DNA of 64,000 bases from the NCBI RefSeq assembly GCF_036324505.1, contig NC_086366.1, forward strand, positions 10,223,927 to 10,287,926, given 5' to 3'. Of this stretch, positions 37,501 to 50,290 are shown piece after piece. Under the pieces are notes generated by a model. It had not been told where the DNA came from, did not search any database, and saw only the letters and a program-made list of their open reading frames with translations. The position numbers and the translations under genes are program-made. Every line of letters begins with the position of its first letter. The first letter of the stretch is position 1. This DNA is from Eleginops maclovinus (Eukaryota; Chordata; Actinopteri; Perciformes; Eleginopidae).

Positions 37501-38000
37501 GATACAAGAGATCTGCTAGGGTCATTTGGGGGAATGAGAGAGAAAGAGTATAGCAAAACTAGATGTTCTGCGGCAGAAATAAGGAGAAAAAGAAACGATT
37601 TGGCGCAGTAGTTTGAGTTTGAGAAAAGAAAGGCTTTGGGGCAAAAAAGGAGATGAAAGATAAAGTGAATAAACGATACAGAGATGATACAGAGAGGGCT
37701 GGTGGATTTTGATATTACCCTAATGGTTTGCCGAAGGAAATTCATAAGGGTTAAAGGAAGGATGGAAATTTGGAGGAATACAGTTTAAAAGGTGACTCAT
37801 AGGGCACATGGCTGGCTAAGGTGAAGGATAAGGCAGAGGAGCTGTCTGAGGAGGAGTATAGGGAGGGCTGGGAAGGAGGAAGTGATGGGGAGGAGGAGAA
37901 ACGCATTTAGACTGATGATTCACCACAAGCAAGGGATAGAGATGGAGAAGAATGGATGCATGAATAACCAGCGATAAAAGGGGAAGGGAGGAGGGTTATA
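37501..38000. repeat. degenerate polypurine block
   Basis: About 500 bp strongly A/G-rich on the + strand (GGAGGAG, GAGAAAGAG words). Confidence 0.65.
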
Positions 38001-39169
38001 CTTGTAACCTTTAAGCAGGAGTGGTGACAAGTTGACTGGACGAAGGCTTGTAGCGACAAATCAGAATGCCCATGACTCAATGATGATTGTTATATGTAGA
38101 TGGATAGATACATAGATAGATGAATCGATGAAATTGCCACCATATGCCGCTGTGTCAGGAGAATGATTTTTAAAGGTGGCTACTGGCATGGAGTCCATTA
38201 GTGTGTAATGCACAATCTATGGGAGGTCTATCGGTAATGACTGCTTGCTCTGCATGATGATAGCAAAAATAGATGGAGTTAGGTCAAGGGAAAAGTGGGG
38301 AGGAGGTAGGCTATACAAACACATAATCACACACACACTGACACGTACAGCTTTAACCCTCAAAGAAAACACATAGATGAAAGACACTCATACAGAAATG
38401 TCAACTTTTTTAAACATTCACACACCTGCAGTGAACCTTTTCTGACTGCGGATAGGCTGTTGTCTATGGGTGTCACAAGATCTATTGCAAGGTTACATCG
38501 CAATGCCAGATACAGTAATTAGTAACTTTTTGTATTCACTTATGAGAGCTGAATGTAAATGTTAAGTGGTTACATTGGTGGCCATTGTTCAAAGGCACAT
38601 TTAGATTGTCTTTAAAAAAAAGCAAAGAATAACGTAATGTTATTTGAAAGTTAATCTTTTTGTTTATTAAACCCTTGTAAGAACACCAAGAAAACAGACC
38701 TGTTCAAATACTATCCAAGTTCATTTTTGCGCTAGTGAGATATATTTAATTATGTCTCCTGAAAGTGTAATAAAATAAAAGAATAATTGAAAAGGATAAA
38801 ATAATCAGTTCACTTGGACTCAATTTATCTTACTGACCACAAAGCAAGACTAGTGGAGTATGATTATAGAGGAAATATGACTCACACAGTCTCATCATGT
38901 ATTACTATACAAACAAAGCACAACATCTGGACTGGCCAGGGGACATTAGGTGGTGGAGGAGTCACGGAGTTAAAGGGTCGTAGTGAGGTGATGGGGGAAA
39001 AACTGTTTTTCGAACTGTTTGAACTGGGTGGCAGTCATGAATAGTGACTTCTAAAGGGAGAATATAAGAGCCTACAGCCATGCCAGTGGCTTTTGAGGCT
39101 GTAATTGCACAGTTGTGCTTTGAGCAAAATACAATGTTAGCACGCAAGCCAATCGCTAATTAATATCAG
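38001..39169. other. gene-free sequence
   Basis: No exon seen. A few GATA/GATAGATA words near 38100 are too short to call a microsatellite. Confidence 0.5.
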
Positions 39170-39340
39170 CAGCTGTGGCTCAGAAGTAGACTGCACAGTC
39201 CACTAATGACAGGGTCAGCAATGTTGATGTCCTTGAGCAAAACATTGAAGCCCACATTTTTCCCGATTATGAATTATGATGGTTAGGCCACCACCTTGCA
39301 TAGTGGTTTCCAGCCATTCATTCACCGGGAACTGAACAAA
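39170..39340 (+). mobile_element. tRNA-derived SINE relic
   Basis: The segment starts with GCTGTGGCTCAGAAGTAGA, which matches a tRNA-type A box (TGGCTCAGNGGTAGA). GTCCACTAATGACAGGGTC follows, then a decayed B-box area, then GTCCTTGAGCAAAACATTGA. The last phrase corresponds to the GTCCTTGGGCAAGACACTGA body found in many teleost SINEs. The B box (GGTTCGATCCC) is mutated beyond use, so the copy is old and transcriptionally dead. No flanking duplication could be set. Confidence 0.65.
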
Positions 39341-41572
39341 GACAGTGATGACATTTCTGATGGGGGAAAAAATGGTTTAGTTATTTGGTCAAAAATTGTT
39401 CTGATGTTGTTTAGACATTTAAAATATTAACCTCATTGTTGCACTGGATCCACATTTGTGGATTACCAAAATCAATCATGTACATGTTGTTTGGACCATG
39501 AATATTAATTCAAAATGTAAGGGGCAATTAACCCAACAGTTGAAATGCTTCAGTCTGGACCAAAGCACTGGACCAACATGCAGACATTTTCGTCGCTACA
39601 CTTGTGCCTCCAATGTAGGCTTGATTAGAAAGACAAGTATTGTTGGGTTTTTTGCTCAATAACAATTTTTCTTTCCAATTTTTCTGATTTGGTATTCAAA
39701 CATGGCTGTCTCCTCCATTATCCAGCCAGATTTGGCAGAGTCTTACAGGAAGTTGAGCTGCTGGCATTGGGCCAGATAGGCCATGTTATGTTTGAACTCT
39801 GGCCAGTAGAGATTTGGCATTAAACTTGTTAATTTGTTCTACAAACATGTTCTGCCATATTGACATATGGGTAGAAACGGTGTTTCTGGCCTGTCAAGAA
39901 ATATCTAAATGAAAGGTAAATAGCCTACCTTAACATCCCCATCACAGTGTCAGATACCAAATCCCTCTTGGACTCTGTTGATGGGTCTTTGTTATCAAGG
40001 GTTTATATTGACTCTGACCTAAGTAATTGTCTTTGTTCAATTTGACAGGCAATGAGTATTCCTATAAGGTAATTGATATTCATGGATTAATTGATTTAGA
40101 TATATTTGAAAGTGGTATATAGATCAGACATAATGTAGACTTGGCAATATTTTTTTTGTGACATTATCCTCATTGATGTGCTCCGTGCAGAACAAAAAGG
40201 TGGTTATTACCGTATTGGTGTCATAGAGAATGTACTGAGATGAATTAAACACAACAAAATGTACAACAAGCAAATGGAGAGTGGAGGAGACAGTGGAGTG
40301 TAAGTGTTGTGGAGTGCATGTAAACAGAGGAAAGGAAAGAACCTAAGAGTAACTAAAGCTGCATGTAACCAAAGGGGAGCCTGCAGGGAAGGAGAGAGGG
40401 AGACTGTTGGTAGCAGCCAGGCCTTTATAGACTAGGAAAACCAAGCCTAGTTGGGACTAATGATGCCCTGCCACCAGGTACCTCAGGAACTAGTAGAGGA
40501 ATGACAGATTGGCAGGGAAGGGCATGGGTAGTAACCAGAAGATGTAGGTCACGCATTAGCAGTCGTGTTTTCGGCATGCACTATGGAGTACAATTAATTG
40601 ATGCCCTCACTGAATCCTACAAAATACTTTTTACTAAAATGTTTGTTGGGTTTTCAATGCAATGCATTAATAATGTGTCCCAGGATCATGACCCATTTTT
40701 CTGCTTTTCTGAAAATGTCAGCAGCACTATAGAAATACAGGGTTCCAACATGAGACAATATATGCAATCATTTTCCCTCCATGTGCAACTGTGCTGGTAA
40801 AGACAGTGTTGTTTCTTTCCTGATTGTATCTTTATTTGATCCTTCACAAGCCCACATATTCCCTAAGCTTGTTTTTCTTTAATTCATCTTTTGATCCTCT
40901 ACACCTGTTAATCAGCTACGATTCACATCATCTGGTTATACAACATGTTGTTCAGGTTTTGATCAGTTTGGGTTAGACTTAAACATATTAGACATTTGGA
41001 ATATTCCTTTCACCTGAGCCATACGGTTTTGGACACAAGCCCCAATCACACCTGGTGGGAGCAACCCACAAAGAACCAGAAATAAACTTTACATTTTGAC
41101 CTTAATTATTTGATTTATACTGAGTACTGTTGTCCTTTTCTAACCCTAACCCTCTGAGTAATGAATTGTTTATCTTTATATTTTGCTATGATATTGTGAA
41201 ATTCATCACAGTTTTTGTGGCTGTAAAGTAATATAAAAGTGATTGGGTTTCAAACATTTACTTTGAAAAGCATTTTATTCAAGCATTTTTTAAGATTACA
41301 GATATGGATTACTCATGAAGAAAAAAAAGTAATGCTCATAATTAATGTTTCCCAAGAGCCATCAATGTAGGAGGTTTACCATTAATGGTGTCAAGTGGAG
41401 TTCAGCAATACATATCGCTTACACAACCAGAGCAATCCAGCCTACTGTAAAAGGAAAAATTCCCACGGGTAGACCTTGCAAAGGTGTAAGTCTCTGCATG
41501 TGTTCATTAGGAAGAGTGCCATCAAGCAAAAAGTATAATTTTACACATTTACCTCATGCCACAATATGTGTC
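39341..41572. other. gene-free sequence
   Basis: No exon or bounded element recognised. A TCTAACCCTAACCCTC word near 41140 is too short to be an interstitial telomeric tract. Confidence 0.5.
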
Positions 41573-41631
41573 ATGTTTTACTGTAAGTGGTCTGTATACA
41601 GTACATATACAGACCACTTACAGTAAAACAT
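41573..41631. repeat. perfect inverted repeat: 26-bp arms, 7-base loop
   Basis: The left arm 41573-41598 and right arm 41606-41631 are exact reverse complements (core GTAAGTGGTCTGTATA / TATACAGACCACTTAC). They are separated by the 7-base loop CAGTACA, and both flanks stop pairing immediately. Perfect identity over 26 bp in otherwise decayed intergenic DNA indicates a recent origin or conservation. Confidence 0.97.
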
Positions 41632-42523
41632 CAGGTTCCAAGTTGGACTGTACAAGCATGAAAACACTTTAGTAAGGTATTACCGCAGCTTGTAAGTATC
41701 CGTAAATGAATAATGAGTCAATGAACTCCCTTCATGAGACATTTTGTTCTGAATTTTTACATCTGCTGCAGTTGTTTGCAAGCTAAAAATAAACTGCAGT
41801 GATTCATTATAAGCATCAAACGAACATTCAAACACATTATTGTACAGATGGCTTAACCCTGGTCAACCAAAACAAGTTTGGGGATTCAGTTGTTCATTTG
41901 CTTGCCTGCACTGCATCATGCACATTCTGGTAAGCTGGCAGTTGTATAAAGCCAGTAGAAAATATTCAGGATTTATTACAGCGCCAGACTACATTCATTG
42001 CAAGTAGTTTTGGTCTTGTCATTTTAACCACTGAGGGCATTATTTTGCATCAACGCAACAAGAAAAAATAATAATAGAAGTAGCAACCATCAAGAGACAT
42101 TAAATAGTGAGTAAACCTGGCTCCCCCTAAGTGTAATTGGGACAAAATATTACCGCACAGCCAGTGATTTGGTATTTCTGGTGTGCTGAAAAGCTTTCCC
42201 ACCGAGCAGTTAAAGCTTGGTGTAAATGTCTGCATACCTGTATATGGCTCAGCAATTATTATGAGTTCATTATGAACCTAACATATACCTTGTACAGTTG
42301 TTTAGTCGGCTAGGTTAAAAAGTCACAGTCAGCAGCATGAGGCGATTTTACTAATTAGCACACCTTCAGAGGGCAGCAACAAATCAGTGTCATTTCCTGG
42401 CATGGTGTTTATTTTTCCGTAGTGCCTGCAGACTCTGGGTTCTGTGGCACATGGTGTGGGAGCAGAGAAGAGCCAGGTCCCCACTTTATAATGCTGCCTG
42501 CATACAGTTTAGAACAGTTTGAT
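41632..42523. other. gene-free distal upstream region of gria4
   Basis: No exon recognised. AT-rich and without tandem arrays. Confidence 0.5.
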
Positions 42524-42544
42524 TTCAGCACCATGGATAGAGCC
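42524..42544 (+). promoter_or_regulatory. candidate RE1/NRSE (REST-binding) site upstream of gria4
   Basis: The 21-mer starts TTCAGCACCATGGATAG and ends AGCC. It matches the canonical neuron-restrictive silencer element at 18 of 21 positions: the left half TTCAGCACC is perfect, and the right half differs at three sites. It lies about 1.6 kb upstream of the gria4 start codon on the same strand. REST silences neuronal genes in non-neuronal cells, and RE1 sites are known at AMPA receptor genes such as GRIA2. One of the differences (T for C/G in the GGACAG half) may weaken binding. Confidence 0.6.
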
Positions 42545-43559
42545 CTTCAGTTGGACAGGGGAACTGGACTCCAACAGCATGAAAACAGCTTGGCGCTATG
42601 AGTATCCTGTTGTACATTACACTAGCGAACAACCAAACATTTTCCAAGGCATGTGGGCAGATTTTCAAATACGTTGTACAGAGGCAGACATAATCGAGAC
42701 AGCTTAGTTGGCATTCACCTACAAGAAGTTAAAAACAAAACTTTAAATTCAAGTTTAGGGCTATCCCTGTGGGTTATCTAGAGCGGGCTGGTTCCAAGTC
42801 TCATTTAAAGTAAATGAGCATGCTGCTTGTGTAGGAACATGTACTGTGAAATGTAAGAACTTGCATTTTTCCAGGCTATTTGATTTACTCGTATGCTCAG
42901 CAGCAGACCGGGAAAACCCCTCAGAGATGGACAGACCGCATCTTTCACTGGGACAAGCCGTGAAGCATCCCTTTCGTTTTGCCATCTGGAAAAATGAAAC
43001 TGTGCTCTCCACCGTGTAACTACGCGATCCCACACCGTCTGTCAGTTTTACCGACCTGCTACCGGCAGGCTATATAAAACGACTGTGAGTGGGATACGGC
43101 TATAACATAATGCATTCTAACAGAATCTACTCCAGGCTATGATTCCTTTTCAGGGTTTCATTTTCTTATTTTAAGGTGCACACCACATTAATTCTGGCTT
43201 TTAAACTTCAGTCGCTGAGTGATCGCATTCTGTTTTTTGTTTTCCTTTCCGTGCCCAGATGTTAATGCTCATGAGGTCGTGACGGTAACATTTCAGCGGG
43301 TTCCCATGGCGTCTTCTGCTTCCTGCAGCTGTAGGCAGCCCGAAGTTTCCCCTCTGTAAGCTGGCATTGGTGGGACGCATCAAGTCTGGTTTGATCGCAG
43401 TGGCCCATTGCGTCAGGATGAATTGGCTTTGTAATGAAATGAATAAGAACACCTTCTCTCGCTCCAACACCAATCCAAACTGTCAAAGCATCACAGATTA
43501 ACATCTCCGTTTCCCATCTTCACTAAAACACTTTCTCTGTTTTATTTAATGTTATTGCG
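42545..43559. other. proximal upstream region of gria4
   Basis: About 42880-43480 is less AT-rich and contains more CpG than the DNA to its left, as expected near a vertebrate promoter. No protein-coding exon is recognised; minus-strand open frames at about 42761-43035 and 43201-43504 have no domain. Confidence 0.45.
43071..43080 (+). promoter_or_regulatory. candidate TATA box
   Basis: TATATAAAAC is a near-ideal TATA element preceded by GC-containing sequence. If used, transcription would start near 43100 and give a leader of about 1 kb before the gria4 ATG. AMPA receptor promoters are usually TATA-less with scattered start sites, so this may be unused. Confidence 0.3.
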
Positions 43560-44032
43560 CATTTATGTTTTCATTCAGGATCAAGACGAGTGGTTATAGA
43601 TAGGCTACATTTCACGGTTTCCCTACATGAAACTCGAAAAAGCCTTATCAATAAACAGCAATAAGATTCAGTGTTACAGCAAGTTAGGGACGGCAGACAG
43701 GGGAGGGAAAAGTGGTGGATGGAGAGGAGAGAAACAATTCAAGTGAGATAGAGAGAGAGAAGGTGGCTGAGTGGGTAAGAGAGAGAGACGGGGCGCGCAT
43801 GTCCGGTTCTTCCATGCAGGCTGCTCTCCAAGCTCGCCAGTCATTCTAGCGAGTTTCCCCACTCTTCCTCTCCCACCGTCTGTACATGTGCACCGGACAC
43901 ACAACTCGCTCCTGAGCGGACACTGCAGGGGAAGGAAGGAACGAGCCCACCATGGAATAGGAATACTGCCGGACAAAACGGGGGAAAAACCTCTCTCTCA
44001 TCTTTCTTCCTTTTTCCCCCTTTTTCTGACGC

Positions 44033-44068
<36 letters not shown>

Positions 44069-44137
44069 CGCACCTCTCCCCGCGCTCTCCCTCTCGATGT
44101 CTCTCAACAGTTTCTAAAGGAATTGAAGGAAAGAAAA
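43560..44137 (+). promoter_or_regulatory. gria4 promoter / 5' leader region with upstream ORFs
   Basis: This CpG-containing, strongly purine- then pyrimidine-biased sequence immediately precedes the gria4 start. It contains four short upstream ORFs: 43799-43849 (16 codons), 43886-43915 (9 codons), 43952-43960 (Met-Glu-stop, in the strong context CCCACCATGG) and 44097-44117 (6 codons). All end before the main ATG. A (CT)n tract at about 44037-44066 lies 70 bp upstream of the ATG. The transcription start is unknown, so how many of these are in the mRNA is uncertain. Confidence 0.55.
44037..44066. repeat. (CT)n tract in the gria4 leader
   Basis: About 15 CT units close to the gria4 start codon, probably transcribed. 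The GRIA2 leader is known to carry a repeat that reduces translation; a similar role here is only an analogy. Confidence 0.85.
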
Positions 44138-44231
44138 ATGAGGATTATTATTTTGTCTTGGCACTTTCTCGGGGTGTATTCCGCCCTTTGGGGGCTGGTG
44201 ACGGGGGCTTTCCCCAGCTCAGTGCAGATAG
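44138..44231 (+). CDS. gria4: AMPA glutamate receptor GluA4, coding exon 1 (signal peptide)
   Basis: The exon opens with ATG at 44138 (A at -3, the first in-frame ATG) and encodes 31 residues plus one base. It begins MRIIILSWHF. Hydrophobic residues run to about position 22 (LWGLVTG), followed by AFPSSVQIG, the start of mature GluA4. The conserved WGL..GAFPSSVQIG is specific to GluA4; GluA2 and GluA3 differ here. The residues before WGL diverge from mammals, as signal peptides do. The 5' splice site is ATAG followed by GTGAGT (donor GT at 44232-44233), phase 1. The product is a subunit of tetrameric, glutamate-gated cation channels at excitatory synapses; this exon directs it to the endoplasmic reticulum. 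Teleosts have gria4a and gria4b; I cannot tell which this is. Confidence 0.92.
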
Positions 44232-45379
44232 GTGAGTTGGTGGATTACTGAATTTACGCACGGGCACTCGGAGCTGACACACTACACTAAATGTGAAAGG
44301 GTTTTAGCGGACAGCAGTCACCAAGGAACGGGGATGCACCGGGACGCTCCAACACACAACGTCAATGTAAAACGAGAAATGTGCGCATGAAAAGAGCACA
44401 TACTAGTATATAAACATATTTCCTTGTGGTGTATCTTATCTTTCTCTTATCCAATACATTTTAGTTGTTAGGGGAGACTGGTATGTAATCTCTACTCTGT
44501 TTTAAAGGCACACTTTTACTCCATTCGTCTATTTTTTGAATGTTTGTGTATTTTAAAGACTGTTTCGGGGCTCATGAATGTTTCGGCAATCTTTGTACCC
44601 TTCTTGTCTTCTTCACTGTTTAGACACTGCAGTATTCTCTCTCTGTCTCTACCCCTCTCTCTCTCTGCCCTTTTCCAGTTACCCTCATGTCAGTGCGTCG
44701 GAAACCTGTCTTTTCAACCTGCCTTATAGATCAGAGATAAAGTTAACTGAATCTTGATCATCATTGGTTTGCTCTGTGCATTGGGACTGCACATGCATGG
44801 AGCTTCTCCTCTCTCTCTTGAACATACACACAAATACACTTAGTACAGGCATGTGTGCGATAATGAATGCACTGCATCACTCCTTGTGGGGCAGCTGGGA
44901 GGTCCTATAATGAGATTCAGCTCCTTGACTCTGTCTCCCTACAGCTGCCAATACACTTAATACGCTAAATATGTTCTGCTTGGCACACACACACACCTAT
45001 TTGCACAGGTTTTCAAGCATGCATGTGAAAACGTACAGTATGCACATGCAGTCATACAACTGCACACATGCTGGATGCCGTGCACACAGCTGCCAACATG
45101 CATTTTAATAAATGTACAGCATGTGGGTACACACTTTTTAGTGGAAAGCATACATGTGCACACACAGTGAAAATGCATGCATGCACATACAGTATAAAGT
45201 ATATTTGATCGTACAGAAGCATACACATGCACTCTTTCCTTCTCTCCAACTGACCGTCGTCCTTAAGCACTCCTATATACATACATGATCATGCACTCAG
45301 CTCACACTTAAAGAGTAGTTTGCATATCTCTGTATTGCACACAAGAGTATTTCAGTGGAAGCACAGACAGTTTTTTTTG

Positions 45380-45507
<128 letters not shown>

Positions 45508-46829
45508 AAGAGACAGAGACTGACATAGACGAGAGCATTAGTCAGATTTCCTGCAGCAACAGCTTCATTAACATGTCATGTTGGGACATATTTATGAAGT
45601 CTTTATGCTTTCAACATGTATGCGTTTGATTGTGTTTGTTCCAAGGTGGAATTCTTATGAACAAACAAGCCATATTTTATTTCTAGGCAAATTCACTTCA
45701 CTAAATTTGTCATCATTTACATGAAAGTCTGATCTAGATGAATCCTAATTTGTTATCTTTTTCAAGCAAAAATGCATGTGTTTAATGACTCTCTTTGGGG
45801 ACTGACCTACTAAGGCACATAACGAAAAATAAGATAAAGAATAAAAGAAGGCGATACAAACTTTTAGCATCACACTGAAAGTCACACATAAAGTGACATT
45901 TTATGTGATGGTTGCTTTGTTCAATACGCTCTGCCTCCCGACTCCTCCCCTGTTTTCCCACCATCCCTTCCTCCCTCCACTTTCTGTTCATCCCAATCTG
46001 ATGGCAATAACTCTTCACAGTCTGCCACTGTAATCCAATTTGTTGGCTTGAGTCTGATTCAGTTAAACTTAAGTCAAGTCGGTTTGTTTCTGTGTGTGTG
46101 GAGCAATGTAGAGCTAATCTATAGGATTAGCATATCAAACCAATGTTTATCAGTGATATCCACAGCACTACAAAACAACAGCATCTTTTATTTATGTGAA
46201 ACAAATAGGAGACACAGAGGATTACACTTATTCACAGACACTAATGTCCTCAGTATGACAGTTTATCCTTCCTTTCCCCAAGTTGACATTTCTCATGCTG
46301 ACATACTGATTTCACCTACAATGATTCCCAGCACTTAAAGCGTTTAGCATTTTTCTGAATGTTTTGTCAATACATTGATTTTGGCTTGGTTAAGGTTATC
46401 CTATCTTCTCTTAATGGCCTGACCTAGAACACTTTTCCTCTCTGGGCACGTCATGGTTAAGAGGTGTGGATTAGGTTACATGGCGACTTTGAGAGTTGTC
46501 TTTTATTTCAGTTTTCCCCTATCCTTTTGCCAATGGGACTATGTATATCTGTAGTATATTTGATCCATTTTCAGTGGATTTTAATGGTTATTGGCATTAG
46601 ATGTAAGTGTCAGTATCAGTAATTACTCTCAGGTAAGGGAAGACATTTGAAAGGAGACGAATGAGCAGGGGAGGTAATATAATATCTATTTCTCTTAAGT
46701 AATACTTTCAGCTTTATTTCTTCTTATCATCTCTCCTCTCCCCTCTAATGCCTAATATGTCAGATGGGCCCTATTAAGGGATACTCTCAATATAAAAGGG
46801 CAACTGACACATAGACCTAACCTCGCTCT

Positions 46830-47633
<804 letters not shown>

Positions 47634-50079
47634 TGATACTGTTCTTGTTATCATACCTCTGGTTCTTTATATATTATTGGCATCTTGCAGTATCCCTCCC
47701 GTCTGCAAAAAGATTAAAATTTATATTATCTATATTACCCATTGCTCTTCCATCTTATAGATATGCAGTATAAAGTCAGTTTTGGAACAGCAGGCAGTTG
47801 TGAAAATTAGTCATTTATGTTCAGAACAGTTGGTACTTTCGTCATCAATGATCTCTTAAAAGATTGACAGCTAATCGTTCAGTGTACATTGCTGTTCTCT
47901 GGGAATCTAGATATTATCTTCACACTTCCTATTGAACTTATATAATGTGCCAGACAGTAAGTGATTTTTGTGAGTGTTGATATTGAAAGTCCTATTTGGC
48001 CAATCTGGACCAGCTTTTGCTCTCGGACCCCTGCAGGTTTCCACTCGGTGCTGCTCCTCTGCACACCTCCATACCAAGATTATACCGAGATATTCATACA
48101 GCTTATTAATGAAATCAGGTTTCCTATTTAAATTGGATTCATATTTGAAATATTGCAAATGAGCGACTTCTGTTCTATCGTCTTGTCTATCAATTTGATT
48201 AAATCACTGAAATCTTGCTACACTGTAGGGTTGTGAGCAAATATCGGAATAGGTGTATGCAACTACCGCAGTATGTGTAATAGTAAGTATGAGACTCTAT
48301 CCACTTTCTGTTGGAGCATGTCTTTGGCCTATATCTGTCTGTTTTGAGGCAAATAAATAAAATATCAAGAAATAGCGGGATGAACCAAATGCTCGCCAGT
48401 TTGGATGTCATCCTACACTTTTACTTTGTCTTTCTCCCTCTCTCCACTTCTCCCCAAAATGTAGTTGCTGTACAACAATGAGTGACACTGGTTTATGCCA
48501 CACTGATCTTACTGCCTTTTATGTTGGTAGGTGTGTTTCTGGGTGGTAAACGTTTGCCTTTTCACCCATGAGAAGAGATCTCTAAAAGATGTTGGTTGTG
48601 TCATTCTCTTGCTCTGCCTTTGGGTAAAGTTGTAATTCTGTAATTGTAATTGTACATTGACACAACCCAGAGTGAAAGTAGTGGGACTGAACTGTGTATG
48701 GTGGTTATGTTCAGAAAAGTTTACTTTCCTTACATGCTTCAGGGGAATCATATCATATCCCCTAATTTACAATACCCTTTTGTACATCAATCTTATTTTA
48801 GGGAGGTTTTGAAGTGATTGTACTGTACTGTAATGTTTCATCTTCTTATATTATTAAAACTTTAATAAATCAACCACTGCGGCCACCAACAAGACAGGGT
48901 GAACTAAATCAATACAGTGTATTACAGCAATACAGTAGTGTCCTTCTGCTGTAATATCATTGAATTTAATAGGAATCTTTCAATATACCCAGTCTGTAAA
49001 TGAAAGATCATAATCTTCTCCTTGTGAAAACCCCAAAGAAGTGGTTCAAAGTCTGAAGGAACTTGAATATCTAGCAATCGATCTATGTTGTGTTAGGCTT
49101 GAGGAAAATACAATTTGACATTTTATATCCCTGGACGGTAATATTTTACTACATAGAAAGAAAAATCTGTTTGTTTGTCTCCTGTCCCCTGTATTGTATC
49201 CACAGTTGAATGAACAGACTACTTAATACCACCTACAGTGATTGGAAAATTAATAGACCATTTAATACCTCCCACATACAATATGATCACATGCGGCATT
49301 TATTTCTGTTGACTCTTAAGTTGCTTGAGTGGGAAGCTACACATTGAGTACTCATCAAGTTGATGTAATGCAAAGGGAGGAGTATGCCTGTATTAGTGAT
49401 CAGAAAATGGTTCTGCTCAAGGGAAAAGATGGGCACAATACGTTTTAAATGTTCAAAAATAATCTGGTGGAGGTTTTAAAATATGTATATAGGTATATGT
49501 TCCCAAAAGCATCATTTATATGCTAACTGTAAATTATTTCAGATGACTTAATGAGCCACTTAGTTACTTCATTTTTCATATAAAGTTGGTTAAATCTTCT
49601 GCTTAGCTACCATACAGTATGTTATGCTGTTGGTTTTCCTCTACACACACACAGACACACACGCGCACACATACTCGCACACCACACAAATACACCTTAC
49701 TTTTGTGGCATTGAACAGACATCAGACGAGAACATCCTGGTCGTCACAAACCTTTTTATATGTTGTTTATCACAAACATTGTCATTTCTTTCTGGTTCCA
49801 CATATTCAGTTTAAACACACGTTGGAAAACAATTGGACACCTCTGGCTGTCAGTGCTGGGAAATCTTGATGCAGCATGATACTCAGCCCCTGGAATCAAC
49901 CAAGTTATCTCAGAATTTAGGCTCTGTTAAGTAATCGTACAGCACAATTGTATTTCATTTCAATATGTGCACTCTTGCAGGCATTGGGGCATGAGGAAGG
50001 AGTGATAGGGAAATTAAGCTCTTATTGGAGAACCCTCTGCTGTCTCTCTGCAGGATACACACAACAAGTATAACCTCTT

Positions 50080-50290
50080 CTCTGTCTTTCTTTCTCTATA
50101 TCTTCTTCTCTTCTTCTGTCCGACTCTACAACTCTTTCTTGCGCACTTGCCATCACACTTGTTCCATCTCTCTTCATTTGCCTCCCTGTCACTCTCCACC
50201 TTGTCTCCCCATTTTCCTCAGGTTCTCTCCCTCTTCCTCAGCTCCTCTATTCTTCATCATGTTTTTCCGTCTTTCCCCTCTCCACAGGCG
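50080..50290. repeat. degenerate polypyrimidine block in intron 2
   Basis: About 210 bp C/T-rich on the + strand, without a clear period. A purine-rich counterpart is at about 50870-50960. Confidence 0.55.

Noticed and set aside
41140..41156. Interstitial telomeric repeat (CCCTAACCCT words)
   Set aside because: Fewer than three units.
41573..41631. microRNA gene call for the perfect hairpin
   Set aside because: A 26-bp stem is short for a Drosha/Dicer substrate, and perfect pairing with abrupt ends fits a recent inverted duplication better; kept as a structural repeat only.
43771..44235. 154-codon + frame overlapping the gria4 start in another frame
   Set aside because: Begins with GTG rather than ATG and runs through the CT tract; no protein similarity seen. 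The real short uORFs are reported instead.
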